Source: Okapia johnstoni (lineage: Eukaryota; Chordata; Mammalia; Artiodactyla; Giraffidae). Taken from it: 64,000 bases of DNA. The stretch spans positions 20,682,001-20,746,000 of the forward strand of contig CM044314.1 in assembly GCA_024291935.2 (NCBI GenBank). Reading direction: 5' to 3'. Numbering within the stretch: position 1 is the first letter of the stretch; each line of letters opens with the position of its first letter. The position numbers and the translations under genes were made by a program. Under the pieces are notes generated by a model. That model was not told the DNA's origin, did no database searches, and saw only the letters and a program-made list of their open reading frames with translations. This document shows, in pieces, positions 10,501-20,480 of this stretch.

Positions 10501-13500
10501 AAGAATACTGGAATGGGTAGCCTATCCCTTCTCCAGCAGATCTTCCTGACCCAGGAATCAAACCAGGGTCTCCTGCATTGCAGGTGGATTCTTAACCAAC
10601 TGAGCTACCAGGTAAGTCAGTCATGTCCAACTCTGCGATCCTATGGCCTATAGCCCACAAGGCTCCTATGTTCATGGAATTCTCCAGGCAAGAATACTGG
10701 AGTGAGTTGCCATGCATCTGACTCCAAATAAAGGTTCAGGGCCTTTATATCCAGGGACTCAGGCCTCTGCATAATTCAGGGACATTACATCCTGGGATGT
10801 CACCCCCCGCATACTAGCTTAGATGCCTCGGACCACCTTCCCAACCTCAGCCCAGAAGCTTCCTATAGGGACAATCACTCCAATCCCACTTGACCCCTCC
10901 CAGATCAAAACTGTCATGGGGAGGAACACTGATTTCAAACTCCTCAGACATACTCTAACCAGAGGAGACACTCCCAAGGCAACCTAGAGCTCACAGCAGG
11001 GAAAACCCCCAAATGGCTTAGAAACCTCAATGTCCAGGAGGAGAGGTGACTCAGCTACCCACATCCCCCCTTGTCTAGCCCATAGGAGTCTCACCAGAGG
11101 TCGACACCCTGATCATACTGGCGGGCACCATACAGGAGCTCGGGGGCTCGGTACCACCTATGAGAGGAGGGCAGGGGGTCACAGGTAGATCACTGGTCTG
11201 TTGGGAAGCTGCCCTGGAAGGTCACCCTGACCCCCACACTAACCCCAGGAGCACTTGTTTGGACAGAACATCTCTGTCCAAAATTATCTCTTCCCCAGTA
11301 GGAAGGTTGGGGGCCCATCCTTTCCCATATCCTGCCCAGAAACTGGTCCTCCCTACCTGGTGGCCACCTGGTGCGTGTAGAGGCGGTTGCCATCTGGGGA
11401 AAAGACCCGGGCCAGGCCAAAGTCCGCTATCTTGAGCTGGCCCGAGGCACTGATAAGCAGGTTGGCTGGTTTCAGGTCCTGAGGGCACCAAAAGAAGCAT
11501 CAGTTCCTCTAGAGCCCCCAGTGGACCTTGGGACAGGAGGGCTTGGCAGGCTGGGCACCAGGGTGAGCCCAGGACCCGGTCTCCTCCAGGGCCACAACCC
11601 TGGTCACTTGTCCCCAGGTCCTGCCCCCTCTGTCCCCTCCCAAACCATGCCCTTTATCAAGGGCTATCCTACCCCTAGCCCAGCCATCCACAGGCCCACC
11701 CCAGCCCATGCTGGTACTGACCCGATGCACAATGTTGTTGGCATGGCAGAAGGCGACGCCTTTGAGCAGCATCTGTAAGTAGCTCTTGACCTGTGCCTGG
11801 CCCAGTGGCCTCTGGATGTGGCGCACCACCTCAGCCAGATCTGACAGCATGAACTCGAAGGCCAACACGAAGCCTGCGCCATGTGGGAACACGGCCTTCA
11901 GCTGCACAACCTGCAATGGGGTACCCCGTCAGCCTCCAGACTCACATGGCTCAGACTCTCTTGGACCCTCAGCCCCTGTGCCAACAGAGGACCAGACAGG
12001 CAGAGAAGGTGACAAGAGACCTGAACTCAGGATCAGGGAATTGGGTGCTCTCTTGCTCCCTTCTCCCAGAAGAAGGCAAGTCCCTACTGGAATGCTGTAG
12101 TAAACACTCAGGTGGCACTAGTGGTAAAGAACCTGCCTGCCAATGCAAGAGATGTAAGAGATGTGGGTTTGATCCTTGGGTTGGGAAGATCCCCTGGAGG
12201 AGGACATGGAAGCCCACTTCAGTATTCTTGCCTGGAGAATTCCATGAACAGAGAAGCCTGGTGGGTCACAGTTCATGACGTCACAAAGAGTCAGACACGA
12301 CTGAAGTGATTTAGCTCTAGCAAACCCTCCGGGGAAAGGAGGTCTAAGAAAGGCCATGTAAGGCAGGGTCTGATCCCCCACCCAGCCCATGAACTGGAAA
12401 ATCTTCTGGAAACACACACACACAGGTGATCACAGCTCCCAGCACTGGGACAGCAGGAGACATGCCACATAAACTTCCTGAGGGCCCACAAGGTCACAAG
12501 GGCTGGCTGCACAGCAATGAGCAGGAGGGAGGGCTGGTGGGTCCTCAAGGACTTTAAGGAGCTTGAGGGACAAATGACTGACCAACAAACCAATATAGCT
12601 ATAGGGAATTCTGATGAGAGAAGAGAACAGATGGGGCAAGGTCGGTTATACAGGGATCTGGGAAGGAGCTGTGGGCAGGGGAACAGCAAGCACAAGGCCC
12701 CAAAGCAAGAATAGGAAGGATGCTGCTCTGTTCTGTACTCCTGGAGTCTCGACAGTGCTGTTTTCGGAGAGACATGTAAGAAATTTTGCTGAATGAATGA
12801 AGAGGCTGGCATGAGCTGGGGCAGATAGAGCAGTTCTTTCAGAATGAAGAGAAGCTGCTGGAGCTTTTCAAGCTGGGGAGTGGATTCACCTACATTTTTT
12901 GACTGTGGAGTGGGAGTAGTGGCAGGGGAGGTGGAGGGGAGCGGGAGCTGCTGTAGTTGTTCTGATGAGAGCTGAGGATGGCCTGGGCCAGGGGAATATC
13001 TTCAGTGTTTTAAAGATAGACCCTTCAGGCCTGCTGCATAGGACATAGGACTGTATCACCAGCCTCCTATGGGCCCTCCAACCAGCTCACACAAGCTGTT
13101 CGCAAGCCCTTTTACTGTCCTCAAAAAACAAGAATGGCCACATTGCTGTTTTTCTGATTTTGATGGTAACAGACCGTCATTTTACAAATTGGGACAAACA
13201 TATAGATTCAGATAATACACAAAATTATAAAAAACCCCAGCAAAAGTAAAATCCTACCACCTATAGTCAACAGTAGGAGTCTATCCCGCCAGCCTTTACA
13301 AGAGACATGGTACACACAGACACATATTCATATGTGTGTGTGTGTGTGTGTGTTAGTTGCTCAGTCATGTCTGACTCTTTGTGAACCCATGGACTGTAGC
13401 ACACAAGGCTCCTCTGTCCATGGGATTCTCCAGGCAAGAATACTGGAGTGGGTTGCTATGCCCTTCTCCAGCGGGTCTTCAAAACCCAGGGATTGAACCC

Positions 13501-14992
13501 GGGTCTCAGGCATCGCAGGCAGATTCTTTACCATCTTAGCCACCTGGGAAGACTATATATATATATATATACACACACACGAAATATTCTTACACAAAAT
13601 CAATATGACTCATGCAATTCTACAACATGCTTTTGTCACCAACATATCACGGACATCTCTAGAGAATAAGAAGCAAGTCAGAGTATTGCCTACTCTTGGG
13701 TGGGTGGGCCTAGCCTTGTCACTCCCCAGGAAGTTAAGTGCATTCTCTACTCAGGACATGCACAAGAGAGAAAACCACATAGAGAACGAGCCTGGATGTG
13801 TGACGTGTCTCTCCCCATGTGCCCACAGCCCCTCTCATGCCTGTCACATACAAATCACGCTGAGTGGACCCTGTAGCCTTTGTCTGTCTCCTGTACCACA
13901 CTTCAGTTCTCAAGAGCAGGGTAGGGGCCGCTTTCTGTGTCGCCAGTGCCCAGCAGAAGGCAGAGCCTATGGATGACCCTAATGTTAAAACGCTGATTCT
14001 GCAATCAGGCCAAAGCCTCCACAGACAAGCTGAGCCAGCTGAGTGCCCATGAGCAGGCCCTGGCCTGAGAGAGGGAGAGCCTGAAACCTGCCTTTTGGTA
14101 CAGAGGAGAAAACTCAGAAGGACAGTGTACAGAAAGCAGTTAACCCAGCCTGCAGAATGTAACAGGAGCTCAACAGGTGGCAGTAATCATTATCCTTAGA
14201 AATCACTATATGTTTTGAGAAAAAGGATAAGCCAGTCAATGAATGAACAAGTAGGCAAGAAATAAATGGGTGAACAAGAGGGAATGAGTGAGGAATGAAA
14301 TAACTGGATGAATGAATGTGGCCAAGAAAGGCAGTGAGTTGAGGGGTGAGGATGTAAATAAGGCAACACAGTGACCACAGGCCCTCAGAGTGGGAGTGAG
14401 CAAGGAGGGCGGGACAGCCCCTCAGAACACCAGCCCCACTCACATACTGACTGTCTTCGATCTCCTGCAGGGCCTTGATCTCCCGCAGGGCCTGGTTGGG
14501 GATGCCATCCTCCAGCCGCCGCAGGGCCACCTTCTTGAGGGCAACGATCTCTCCAGTCTGTTTGGGACAGAACGCAGACACTGCCGCCCCGTCCTGGCTG
14601 GGAAAGGGGGTGCGACGCCGAGGGCTGAGGTCCTCGTGGAGGTGGAACGCGCCCCCCACCCGTGCTGGAGGGAAATCAGGGCCAACCGGCGCAGAGCTGG
14701 GCAAACAACTCAGAGATATCCACGCCAGGCTCCTAGGGGAACAAGCTGAAAACACCGTTGGTAGCTGGCAGCAACTTGGAAGCCCTCCCCTCCGGGTGCA
14801 AAAGAGGCGGGCACACGCCAGGATGAACCACCGGAAGGCAGAAGCTATGGTCCAAGCATGGGTCAGGAAGACGGGGAGATCTCAATGGAACCGAAGGAGG
14901 AAGGGCTGGATGCTCACCTCCACGTGCTTGGCTTTGAAGACGATGCCGTGCGCACCCTCCCCTATGCGCCCCAAGATGCAGTACTGCTCCAT
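7353..14992 (-). CDS. CDK20: Cyclin-dependent kinase 20 (CDK20/CCRK), eight coding exons
   Basis: CDK20 is a CMGC Ser/Thr kinase linked to cell-cycle entry, CDK2 activation and ciliogenesis through the ICK/MAK kinases. Exons at 14918-14992, 14444-14557, 11722-11910, 11357-11478, 11095-11157, 9855-9978, 9246-9401 and 7353-7550 join with no frame break into 346 codons, the length I recall for human CDK20. Visible features: glycine loop [12 protein letters not shown] (9-20), VALKK with the catalytic lysine (30-34), HRDLKPAN (125-132), DFG at 145-147, a T-loop threonine at 161 (LYTHQ), RWYRAPE closing the activation segment, and a C-terminal [23 protein letters not shown] tail. All acceptors end in AG; donors are GT, one of them weak (exon 6). 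The promoter is GC-rich. No inactivating change is seen, so I infer a functional gene. Confidence 0.97.
7800..7833 (+). mobile_element. Small Bov SINE 3' fragment
   Basis: GTTGGACATGACTGAGCGAC, the 3' signature of Bov-tA/BovB, in CDK20 intron 7. The rest of this intron outside this and the next SINE shows no recognised element. Confidence 0.6.
8334..8547 (-). mobile_element. Bov-tA SINE (antisense) in CDK20 intron 7
   Basis: Antisense Bov-tA from GCTAAGTCGCTTCAGTCATG to CTACCTGGGG, containing an internal T-stretch. It is in the same orientation as CDK20. Confidence 0.9.
9246..9401 (-). CDS. CDK20: CDK20 coding exon 7
   Basis: Fifty-two codons, [16 protein letters not shown] to HQRISASQ. Acceptor CTCCAG|GAG, donor CAG|GTAGGG. 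Confidence 0.95.
9855..9978 (-). CDS. CDK20: CDK20 coding exon 6
   Basis: Encodes [18 protein letters not shown] to NPQVWP (GHI region of the C-lobe). Acceptor ACAG|GGCC. The donor CCG|GTTTGC is weak, but the only GT that keeps the frame to exon 7. Confidence 0.94.
10293..10722 (-). mobile_element. Cluster of three antisense Bov-tA pieces in CDK20 intron 5
   Basis: A full-length copy to GGGAAGCCC at 10500, then a partial copy (10501-10616, starting at the AAGAATACTGG middle) and a further piece (10617-10722) with the CATGTCCAACTCTGCGATCC segment. Consistent with insertion into, or unequal duplication of, an earlier copy. Confidence 0.85.
11095..11157 (-). CDS. CDK20: CDK20 coding exon 5
   Basis: Completes the Arg codon and encodes [20 protein letters not shown] plus part of the next Trp. 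Acceptor CATAG|GTGG, donor TG|GTGAGA. Confidence 0.95.
11357..11478 (-). CDS. CDK20: CDK20 coding exon 4
   Basis: Starts with the catalytic Asp ([10 protein letters not shown]), then DFG and the activation loop to VATR. Acceptor CTCAG|GAC, donor AG|GTAGGG, ends in phase 2. Confidence 0.96.
11722..11910 (-). CDS. CDK20: CDK20 coding exon 3
   Basis: Sixty-three codons, [11 protein letters not shown] to NNIVHR. Covers the hinge and the HR of the HRD motif. Acceptor GCAG|GTT, donor CGG|GTCAGT. Confidence 0.96.
12105..12314 (+). mobile_element. Bov-tA SINE in CDK20 intron 2
   Basis: ACTCAGGTGGCACTAGTGGT head through CAGACACGACTGAAGTGATT. Antisense to CDK20. Carries a duplicated GAGATGTAAGAGATGTG variation. 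Confidence 0.9.
13332..13352. repeat. (TG)n microsatellite
   Basis: About ten TG units next to the antisense SINE that follows. Confidence 0.9.
13353..13550 (-). mobile_element. Bov-tA SINE (antisense) in CDK20 intron 2
   Basis: GTTGCTCAGTCATGTCTGAC through CACCTGGGAAG, bracketed by simple repeats. Confidence 0.9.
13551..13580. repeat. (TA)n(CA)n microsatellite
   Basis: TATATA run passing into ACACAC after the SINE. Confidence 0.85.
14235..14325. repeat. Degenerate GAAT-type tetranucleotide tract
   Basis: Repeated GAATGA/AATGAATG words with many interruptions in CDK20 intron 2. Confidence 0.5.
14444..14557 (-). CDS. CDK20: CDK20 coding exon 2
   Basis: Thirty-eight codons, [14 protein letters not shown] to EDSQY. 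Contains the ATP-anchoring lysine and the PSTAIRE-equivalent helix region ([12 protein letters not shown]). Acceptor CAG|ACT, donor TAT|GTGAGT, both phase 0. Confidence 0.96.
14918..14992 (-). CDS. CDK20: CDK20 coding exon 1
   Basis: Twenty-five codons, start in a strong Kozak context (GCCATGG). Encodes the N-terminal strand and glycine-rich loop ending KAKHVE. Donor GAG|GTGAGC, phase 0. Confidence 0.96.
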
Positions 14993-15422
14993 GGCCCTCT
15001 GCCCGGCCCTCCTGACCCCCCGCAGTCACAGCCCCTCCCTGGCACCAGACCCTTCCGCGTTAGCCCGCCCCCGGCTCCCGCCCTAGACGCGGCTGCCTAG
15101 CAACGGCGCGGAAAAGAGCGCCGGGGCCTGGAGGCAGAGGGCAACTGGGGATGGCGTCCGAGTCTCTCAGTGCCTTTCCCTAGGACCTCGCCATCACGCC
15201 TCAGTGCGCTTCACTCAGCGGAAGTCATCCGGGCGCAGACGGTGCGGGCGGGAGCGATGGTCACCGCCGATCCCTCTAAGCTGTGCCGAGCACCACGTGA
15301 CCAGTGATGCCAGGTTACGCAACGGGGCGGGGCCACGCAGCCCGAGGGCAAAGCCGAGAGGCGGTGGGAAGGCGCTAAGTTTGCGGGAGGGTGGAGCCGC
15401 TCTTCAGGGAGGAGGCGAGCAC

Positions 15423-15457
15423 GGGGCGGGGCGGGGCGGGGCGGGGCGGGGCGGGGC
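15423..15457. repeat. (GGGGC)7 perfect tandem repeat
   Basis: Seven uninterrupted GGGGC units. Each junction makes a GC box, and the four-G runs could form a G-quadruplex. It lies about 430-465 bases upstream of the CDK20 start codon. Confidence 0.95.
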
Positions 15458-15600
15458 CGTCCAGTCGGGGGCGTGACTGCGACACCGGGGGCGTGGCTGA
15501 AAGTTACAGGGAGGGGCGGGCTCCTTCCCCAGAAGACCAGGGCCGCTCCGCCCCCTTACCTAGAAGTGCCAGCTTCCCCCTAGGAGAACATACAGGTGTC

Positions 15601-16024
15601 ATTTTCCGTCTCTAAGCCCCAGAACCACTGATAATTGAAGCGAGACGGGTTCCGCTCTGCGTTGTGGACGGAGCGTCAAATGGTAGCATTTGGAGACAAC
15701 TTTTAAAAAAAGTGCAAACTCTGACACAGACAACGTCTGAGGGCTTTTAATGAGGAAACACTGGAGGAATTTGCAGACTGAGGGATTTTTAAGAAGTGCC
15801 TGCCATTAAAGGATGTTGACAAAAGCAAGTAGCTTTTTAAAACTTCTGAAAAAGTGTTCACTCTCATACACAATGAGATAAAACGTAAAATAATCTAATC
15901 ACAACTAAAATAATAATAAAATAATCATATCACAGCTGCATATCCTCTTTGACCCACTTCTAGAACCTCCTCCAACAGATACATTGCACACATGTGAAAT
16001 GACACGTGCAAAGTCAGTCACTGA
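15601..16024. other. Gene-free stretch
   Basis: AT-rich; no clear gene. Probably part of an old L1 3' region continuing to the right. Confidence 0.4.
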
Positions 16025-16440
16025 AGCTCAGATGAATTGCAAAAACTTAGAAACGGCATAGACATCCATCAATAGGAGACTGTCTAAATTGTGATACATG
16101 CATCAATTATGCTACCTTAAAAATGAACCAGGATGCTTTTCTATGTACAGTAATGGGAAGATTTCTAAGATGTATTGTTAAGTCAAAAGGACAAGATGAA
16201 GAACATAGTATATAGAGTGCCACTAGCTGCGTAAAAAGAAAAGAAGAAAAGAATATAAATAATGCTTGTTCATGTATTACAAGGTGTCTGGAAAATACTC
16301 AAGATTTCATGGTTGTGCTTACCTGGTGAAGGGACCAGAAGGACTGGGGACAAGGTAGGAATCAGTCTTTTCACTGGGCCTCTGGATTTTTTGAAATGTG
16401 AACAGTATAGTTGATTAATTCTTCAAAAAAACCAAATATT
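16025..16440 (+). mobile_element. Ancient L1 (L1M-type) 3' UTR fragment
   Basis: CATCCATCAATAGGAGACTG, GATTTCTAAGATGTATTGTT and the ending CTTTTCACTGGGCCTCTGGA fit the order of an old mammalian L1 3' end. Strongly diverged. Confidence 0.6.
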
Positions 16441-16599
16441 TTTCTGGCTCAGAAATTGTACTCTGCTTTAACAATTTCAGAAGAAGGGCTTGATGTCCAT
16501 ACAGAGATAGTCACCCTGTTTGATGATGGCAGAGGCCAGAAAATAACTCAAATATCCCATGGAAGAATGGTGAATAAGTTATGAGAGTGCCTCAGAATG

Positions 16600-17263
16600 G
16601 AATGCTTTACAGCTGTGACAGATGGTGTGGGTAAATACAGTAGTGGAATGGGAAAGGATGGTCTTCAAATAATGGTACTGGATCATTTGGAAAGTCGTAT
16701 GAGGAAGAAATGTCTATTGATGCAGATCTCAAATTATACACAAAAATTGATTGTAGATGGACTGCAGACCTAAATATAAAAGATACACAATGACGCTCTT
16801 AGAAGAAAACATGATATTTTAATGACTTTGGGTTAGGTAAGGATTTTCTAAATGAGGTTAAAGAAAATGTTAAAAGACAAATAAAAATGAAAAGTTGAAC
16901 TTTGTCAATAGTAAGAACATCTGTTTATCATAAGAAACTACATTTAGAGTGTGAAGAACAAAGCCACAAAAAGGAGAAGATATCATAACACATGTATCTG
17001 ACAAAGAACTCATATCCAGAACTTATTAAGAACTCTTGCAAAATCAGAAGAAACAAATTTTCAGAAAAATAGGCAAAATATAGGATAGACGCTTCACAAA
17101 AGGAGATACACAAATGGCCCATAAACATTTGAAAAGTTCTGTGCTAATTCCACTAGTCATCAGGAAATTTTAAATCAAAACCATAATATAATAATCACCA
17201 GAATATCATTCCACTCCTAGGAATTCAACTTGGCAGAAATGTGTATACATACATTTTTTTTTT
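16600..17263 (+). mobile_element. Old L1 ORF2 3' fragment
   Basis: GATTGTAGATGGACTGCAGACCTAAATATA and the following segments (AGAAGAAAACATG; CATAAGAAACTACATTTAGAG; ACAAATGGCCCATAAACAT) follow the order of L1 ORF2 near its end; many stops. Confidence 0.65.
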
Positions 17264-17379
17264 TTTAGGAGGCCATGTAAACCCATTCCAGTATTCTTGC
17301 CTGGAGAATCTCATGGACAGGAGCCTGGCAGGCTACAGAGTCGGACATGATTGAAGTGACTTACCACTCACGCACGTAT
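17264..17379 (+). mobile_element. Truncated Bov-tA/Bov-A fragment
   Basis: CCATTCCAGTATTCTTGCCTGG through GATTGAAGTGACTTACCA after a T-run; inserted in an old L1. Confidence 0.8.
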
Positions 17380-18372
17380 TTTTTTTTTTAACACCAGAAA
17401 CACAGAAGAATGTTGATTAACAGCACTCTTTCTAATAGCTCAAACCTGGAAACAACCCCAAAGTCTATAGTATAATAAATAAATTGCAGGATTTTTCACC
17501 TAATGGAGTGCTACATAGTAATGAGGATAAACAAAGCATTATTATTGGCAACAACATGGATGAATCTCAAGCACAATGTTCAAAGAAACTAGACACAAAA
17601 TAATGTGAAACGTTGCAGCTGCTATGGAGAACAGTATGACGTTCCTTAAAAATTAAAAATAGAATTACTATGTGATCCAGCAATTCTACTTATGAATATA
17701 TATCAAAAGAATTAACAGCAAGACCTTGAAAAAATATTTGCACTTCCACATTCACAGTAGCACTGTTCACAATAGGCAAGAGGAATAAGCAACCCAAGTG
17801 TCCACAGAGAGATAAATGGATAAACAAAATACAATATATACATACAATGGAATACTACTCTTTTTTTTAACCGAATGGTGTGGTATATGAGATCTTAGTT
17901 CCCTGACCAAGGATGGAACCCATGCCCCTAGCTTTGGAAAAACCGAGTCCTAACCACTGGACCACCAAGGAAGTCCTGGAATACTATTCATTCTTAAAAA
18001 GGAAGAAAATTCTGCCACATGATACAATGTGAGTGAACCTTGAGGACATTATGCTAAGTGAAATAAGCTGGTCACAAAAACAAAAATACTGTATGATTCC
18101 ATTTATATGAAGTATGTAGAGAAATTAAATTCATATCAACAGAAAGCAGACTGATGGCTGCTGGGGCATGGGTGGAGGAAGAAATGGGGTGCTGTTGTTT
18201 GATGGATATAGAGTTTGTTTTCCCATATGAAAACTTCTGGATATTGGTTTCACAGTACTGTAAATATGCTTAACACTACTGAATTGTACAGTTAGAAATT
18301 GATCAGATGGTAAATTGTTTAAATGGTAAATTTTATATGTTCTTTCCCACAACCTAGCCTTTTTAAATAAAA
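17380..18372 (+). mobile_element. L1 3' UTR fragment, split by a CHR SINE
   Basis: TAATAGCTCAAACCTGGAAA, GCAGCTGCTATGGAGAACAG and GATAAATGGATAAACAAAAT are typical L1 3' UTR words, with L1 resuming at 17977 and ending near the A/T-rich tract at 18370. Several overlapping copies may be present. Confidence 0.7.
17861..17976 (-). mobile_element. CHR-type SINE (antisense) with TSD
   Basis: TTAGTTCCCTGACCAAGGAT through CCACCAAGGAAGTCC, reverse complement of the CHR family. Target-site copies at 17848-17860 and 17977-17989 (TGGAATACTAYTC) differ at one base. Confidence 0.85.
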
Positions 18373-18619
18373 AAAATTTTTTTAATATAATCTGAAAGGC
18401 TGGTAGGACAGTAAGAGTAGATCTAAAATTTAGGAGAGGAGGAAGAGGGCAAGGCTGAAAAAATTTTGAATAGATAATGATTGAAAGCTTCACAAATTTG
18501 GAGAATGTATAACCTACAGTTTGAAGAAGTTGAGTCAATCCCAAAAAGAATAGGCCCTAAAATATCATAATGCCCCCAAACATCATAAATCAAATTACTG
18601 AAAACTAAAACAAACAAAC

Positions 18620-18990
18620 AAAAAAACACAAAAAATCAACTCTTGAATGCAGCCAGCAGCCATAGAAAAATGATACATTGCCTACTGGGGCAGAATGTCT
18701 CTAATTCTTGTGATTTCTCATTAGAACCCATAGAAGCCAGAAGGAAATAGCACATTTTTCAAGTGCTAAGGGAAAGGAACTGTTAACAGAGTTCTATATC
18801 CAGTGAGAATATACTTCAGAATGAAAACGAAATGAAGCCCTCCTCAGATGAAGGAAAACTGAGTGAATTTGTTCTTAGTGAACTTAATCAAAAAATTGCT
18901 AAAGGAAGTTCTTGAAAGGAGACAGGGAAGGATAACAGAAGGAAACATGGAATGTCAGGAGCAGAAAAGAGGAATAGAAAGGGTTAATAT
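18620..18990 (+). mobile_element. Old L1-related fragment
   Basis: CCCATAGAAGCCAGAAGGAAATAG, GAGTTCTATATCCAGTGAGA and CTCAGATGAAGGAAAACTGA match in order a known old L1 internal segment. No intact frame. Confidence 0.55.
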
Positions 18991-19000
18991 TTGGACTTGA

Positions 19001-19217
19001 CTTGGTGCCCTGGTGGCTCATACGGTAAAAGCGTCTGCCTACAATGCGGGAGACCTGGGTTCGACCCCCGGGTCAGGAAGATCCCTGGAGCAGGAAATGA
19101 CAACCCACTCCAGTACTCTTGCCTGGAAAACCCCATGGATGGAGGAGCCTGATAGGCTACAGTCCATTGGGTCGCAAAACGTCGGACACGACTGAGCGAC
19201 TTCAGTTGAGTTCAGTT
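19001..19217 (+). mobile_element. Bov-tA SINE
   Basis: CTTGGTGCCCTGGTGGCTCA head, well-preserved GGTTCGACCC B-box, and GACACGACTGAGCGACTTCA end. Little diverged from consensus. Confidence 0.93.
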
Positions 19218-19500
19218 CACTTGTTGGTGCAGTGGATAAGAGTCCGATGGCCAATGCAGGGGATTTAGGTTTGACCCCTAGTCCAGAAGATGCCACATGA
19301 AGAGGAGCAATTAAGCCTATGAGCCACAACTTCTGAGCCCGCATGCTGCAACTACTGAAGCCCAAGTGCCCGAGAGCCCATGCTCCACAACAAGAGAAGC
19401 CTGTGCATGGCAACAGAAAGTAACTCCAGTTCGCCAAAGCTAGAGAAAAGCCCTCGCAGAAACGAAGACCCAGAGCAGCCAAAAAATAAATGAAAACATA
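19218..19500 (+). mobile_element. CHR-2-type SINE
   Basis: TTGGTGCAGTGGATAAGAGT head followed by the CHR body (GAGCCCGCATGCTGCAACTA, CCCTCGCAGAAACGAAGACC) and an A-rich end. Confidence 0.8.
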
Positions 19501-19978
19501 CGTAAATGAGTAAGAGAAAGGGTTACTTTTTGGTGAGGATAATAGAATATCCTCCCACTGGGGTTTTATCAAGAAATTATGCTTGATATTGAAAAACAAA
19601 AAAAATATAGTGTTATTTGAAGTGTTTCTCAGTGTATTCACAAATAATATTTAAAACGGAAAACAAGCAACTGCTGGAAAAAAAAAAAAAAAAAAAGGTG
19701 CACATGAGCCAACAGAAAGAGCTTCCAATTTCCAAAGCTGAAACAATTTGACCAAGAAAACAAGGATATAGTATTGGGTTATAACCAAAAGTATAAAATA
19801 AACATCCATGAATCACTATTAATAAATAAATGATAAATAAGTAAAGGGTAATAGAAAGTATCCTGTTCATAAGAATTCCAGATAACTTATGCAAGTACTC
19901 TGCTCTCAGGAGATGCAGCATAACCCCCCACTTTTTTTTTTTTGTAATTTAATTTTTAATTTATTAAATTATCTAAAA

Positions 19979-20309
19979 GATAAAACTATGAAAGTTCATT
20001 TTCTTAACCTTGTAAACATCAGTAATGATTGTGATTAATTTATCTCAAATACCTTGGGCTTCCCTGGTGACTCAGATGTTTAAGGCTCTGCCTGCAATAC
20101 AGGAGACCTGGGTTTGATCCCTGGGTTGGAAAGATTCCCTGGAAAAAGGAATAGTAACCCACTCTGGTGTTCTTGCCTGGAGAATCTCATGGGCAGAGGA
20201 GCCTGGCGGGTTGCAGTCCATGGGGTAGCAAAGAGTTGGACGATGAAAGTTCGTTTTCTTAAACATGTAAATATCAGTAATGATTCCAACTAATTTCTCT
20301 CAAGTAACT
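19979..20309 (+). repeat. Imperfect direct repeat (about 70 bp) flanking a Bov-tA
   Basis: Segments 19989-20053 and 20243-20309 both run ATGAAAGTTC, TTTTCTTAA, ATCAGTAATGATT, CTAATTT-like, with roughly 80 % agreement by eye. A Bov-tA sits between them. This is far too long for a target-site duplication. Confidence 0.7.
20056..20240 (+). mobile_element. Bov-tA SINE
   Basis: GGGCTTCCCTGGTGACTCAG through GCAAAGAGTTGGAC; slightly 3'-truncated. Confidence 0.92.
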
Positions 20310-20480
20310 TCTATGGCAACAACACATTTACAAAGACCTTAAACAGCATATAAAATATAAACAATTGCAATAATTATAAAATTTTGTCATGAAACTTAAA
20401 TGCATTCATGTTTAAATTCTATTCTAAAAGAATCAATGCCATACTCTATTCCTTATTTCTGTACAATTTGGTATACCTTC

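Larger units (their letters stand above)
14900..15600 (-). promoter_or_regulatory. CDK20: CDK20 CpG island promoter
   Basis: GC- and CpG-rich block over exon 1 and upstream of it, with several GGGCGG/GGGGCGG boxes, a CACGTG-like word (CACGTGA at 15294) and no TATA box. Long open frames across it are composition effects. Confidence 0.75.

Noticed and set aside
11371..11778. Plus-strand frames of over 100 codons across CDK20 exons
   Set aside because: They are shadows of GC-rich CDK20 exons and introns on the opposite strand.
12291..12812. Minus-strand frame of 173 codons in CDK20 intron 2
   Set aside because: It covers intron sequence and one end of a Bov-tA, with no domain and no splice connection to CDK20.
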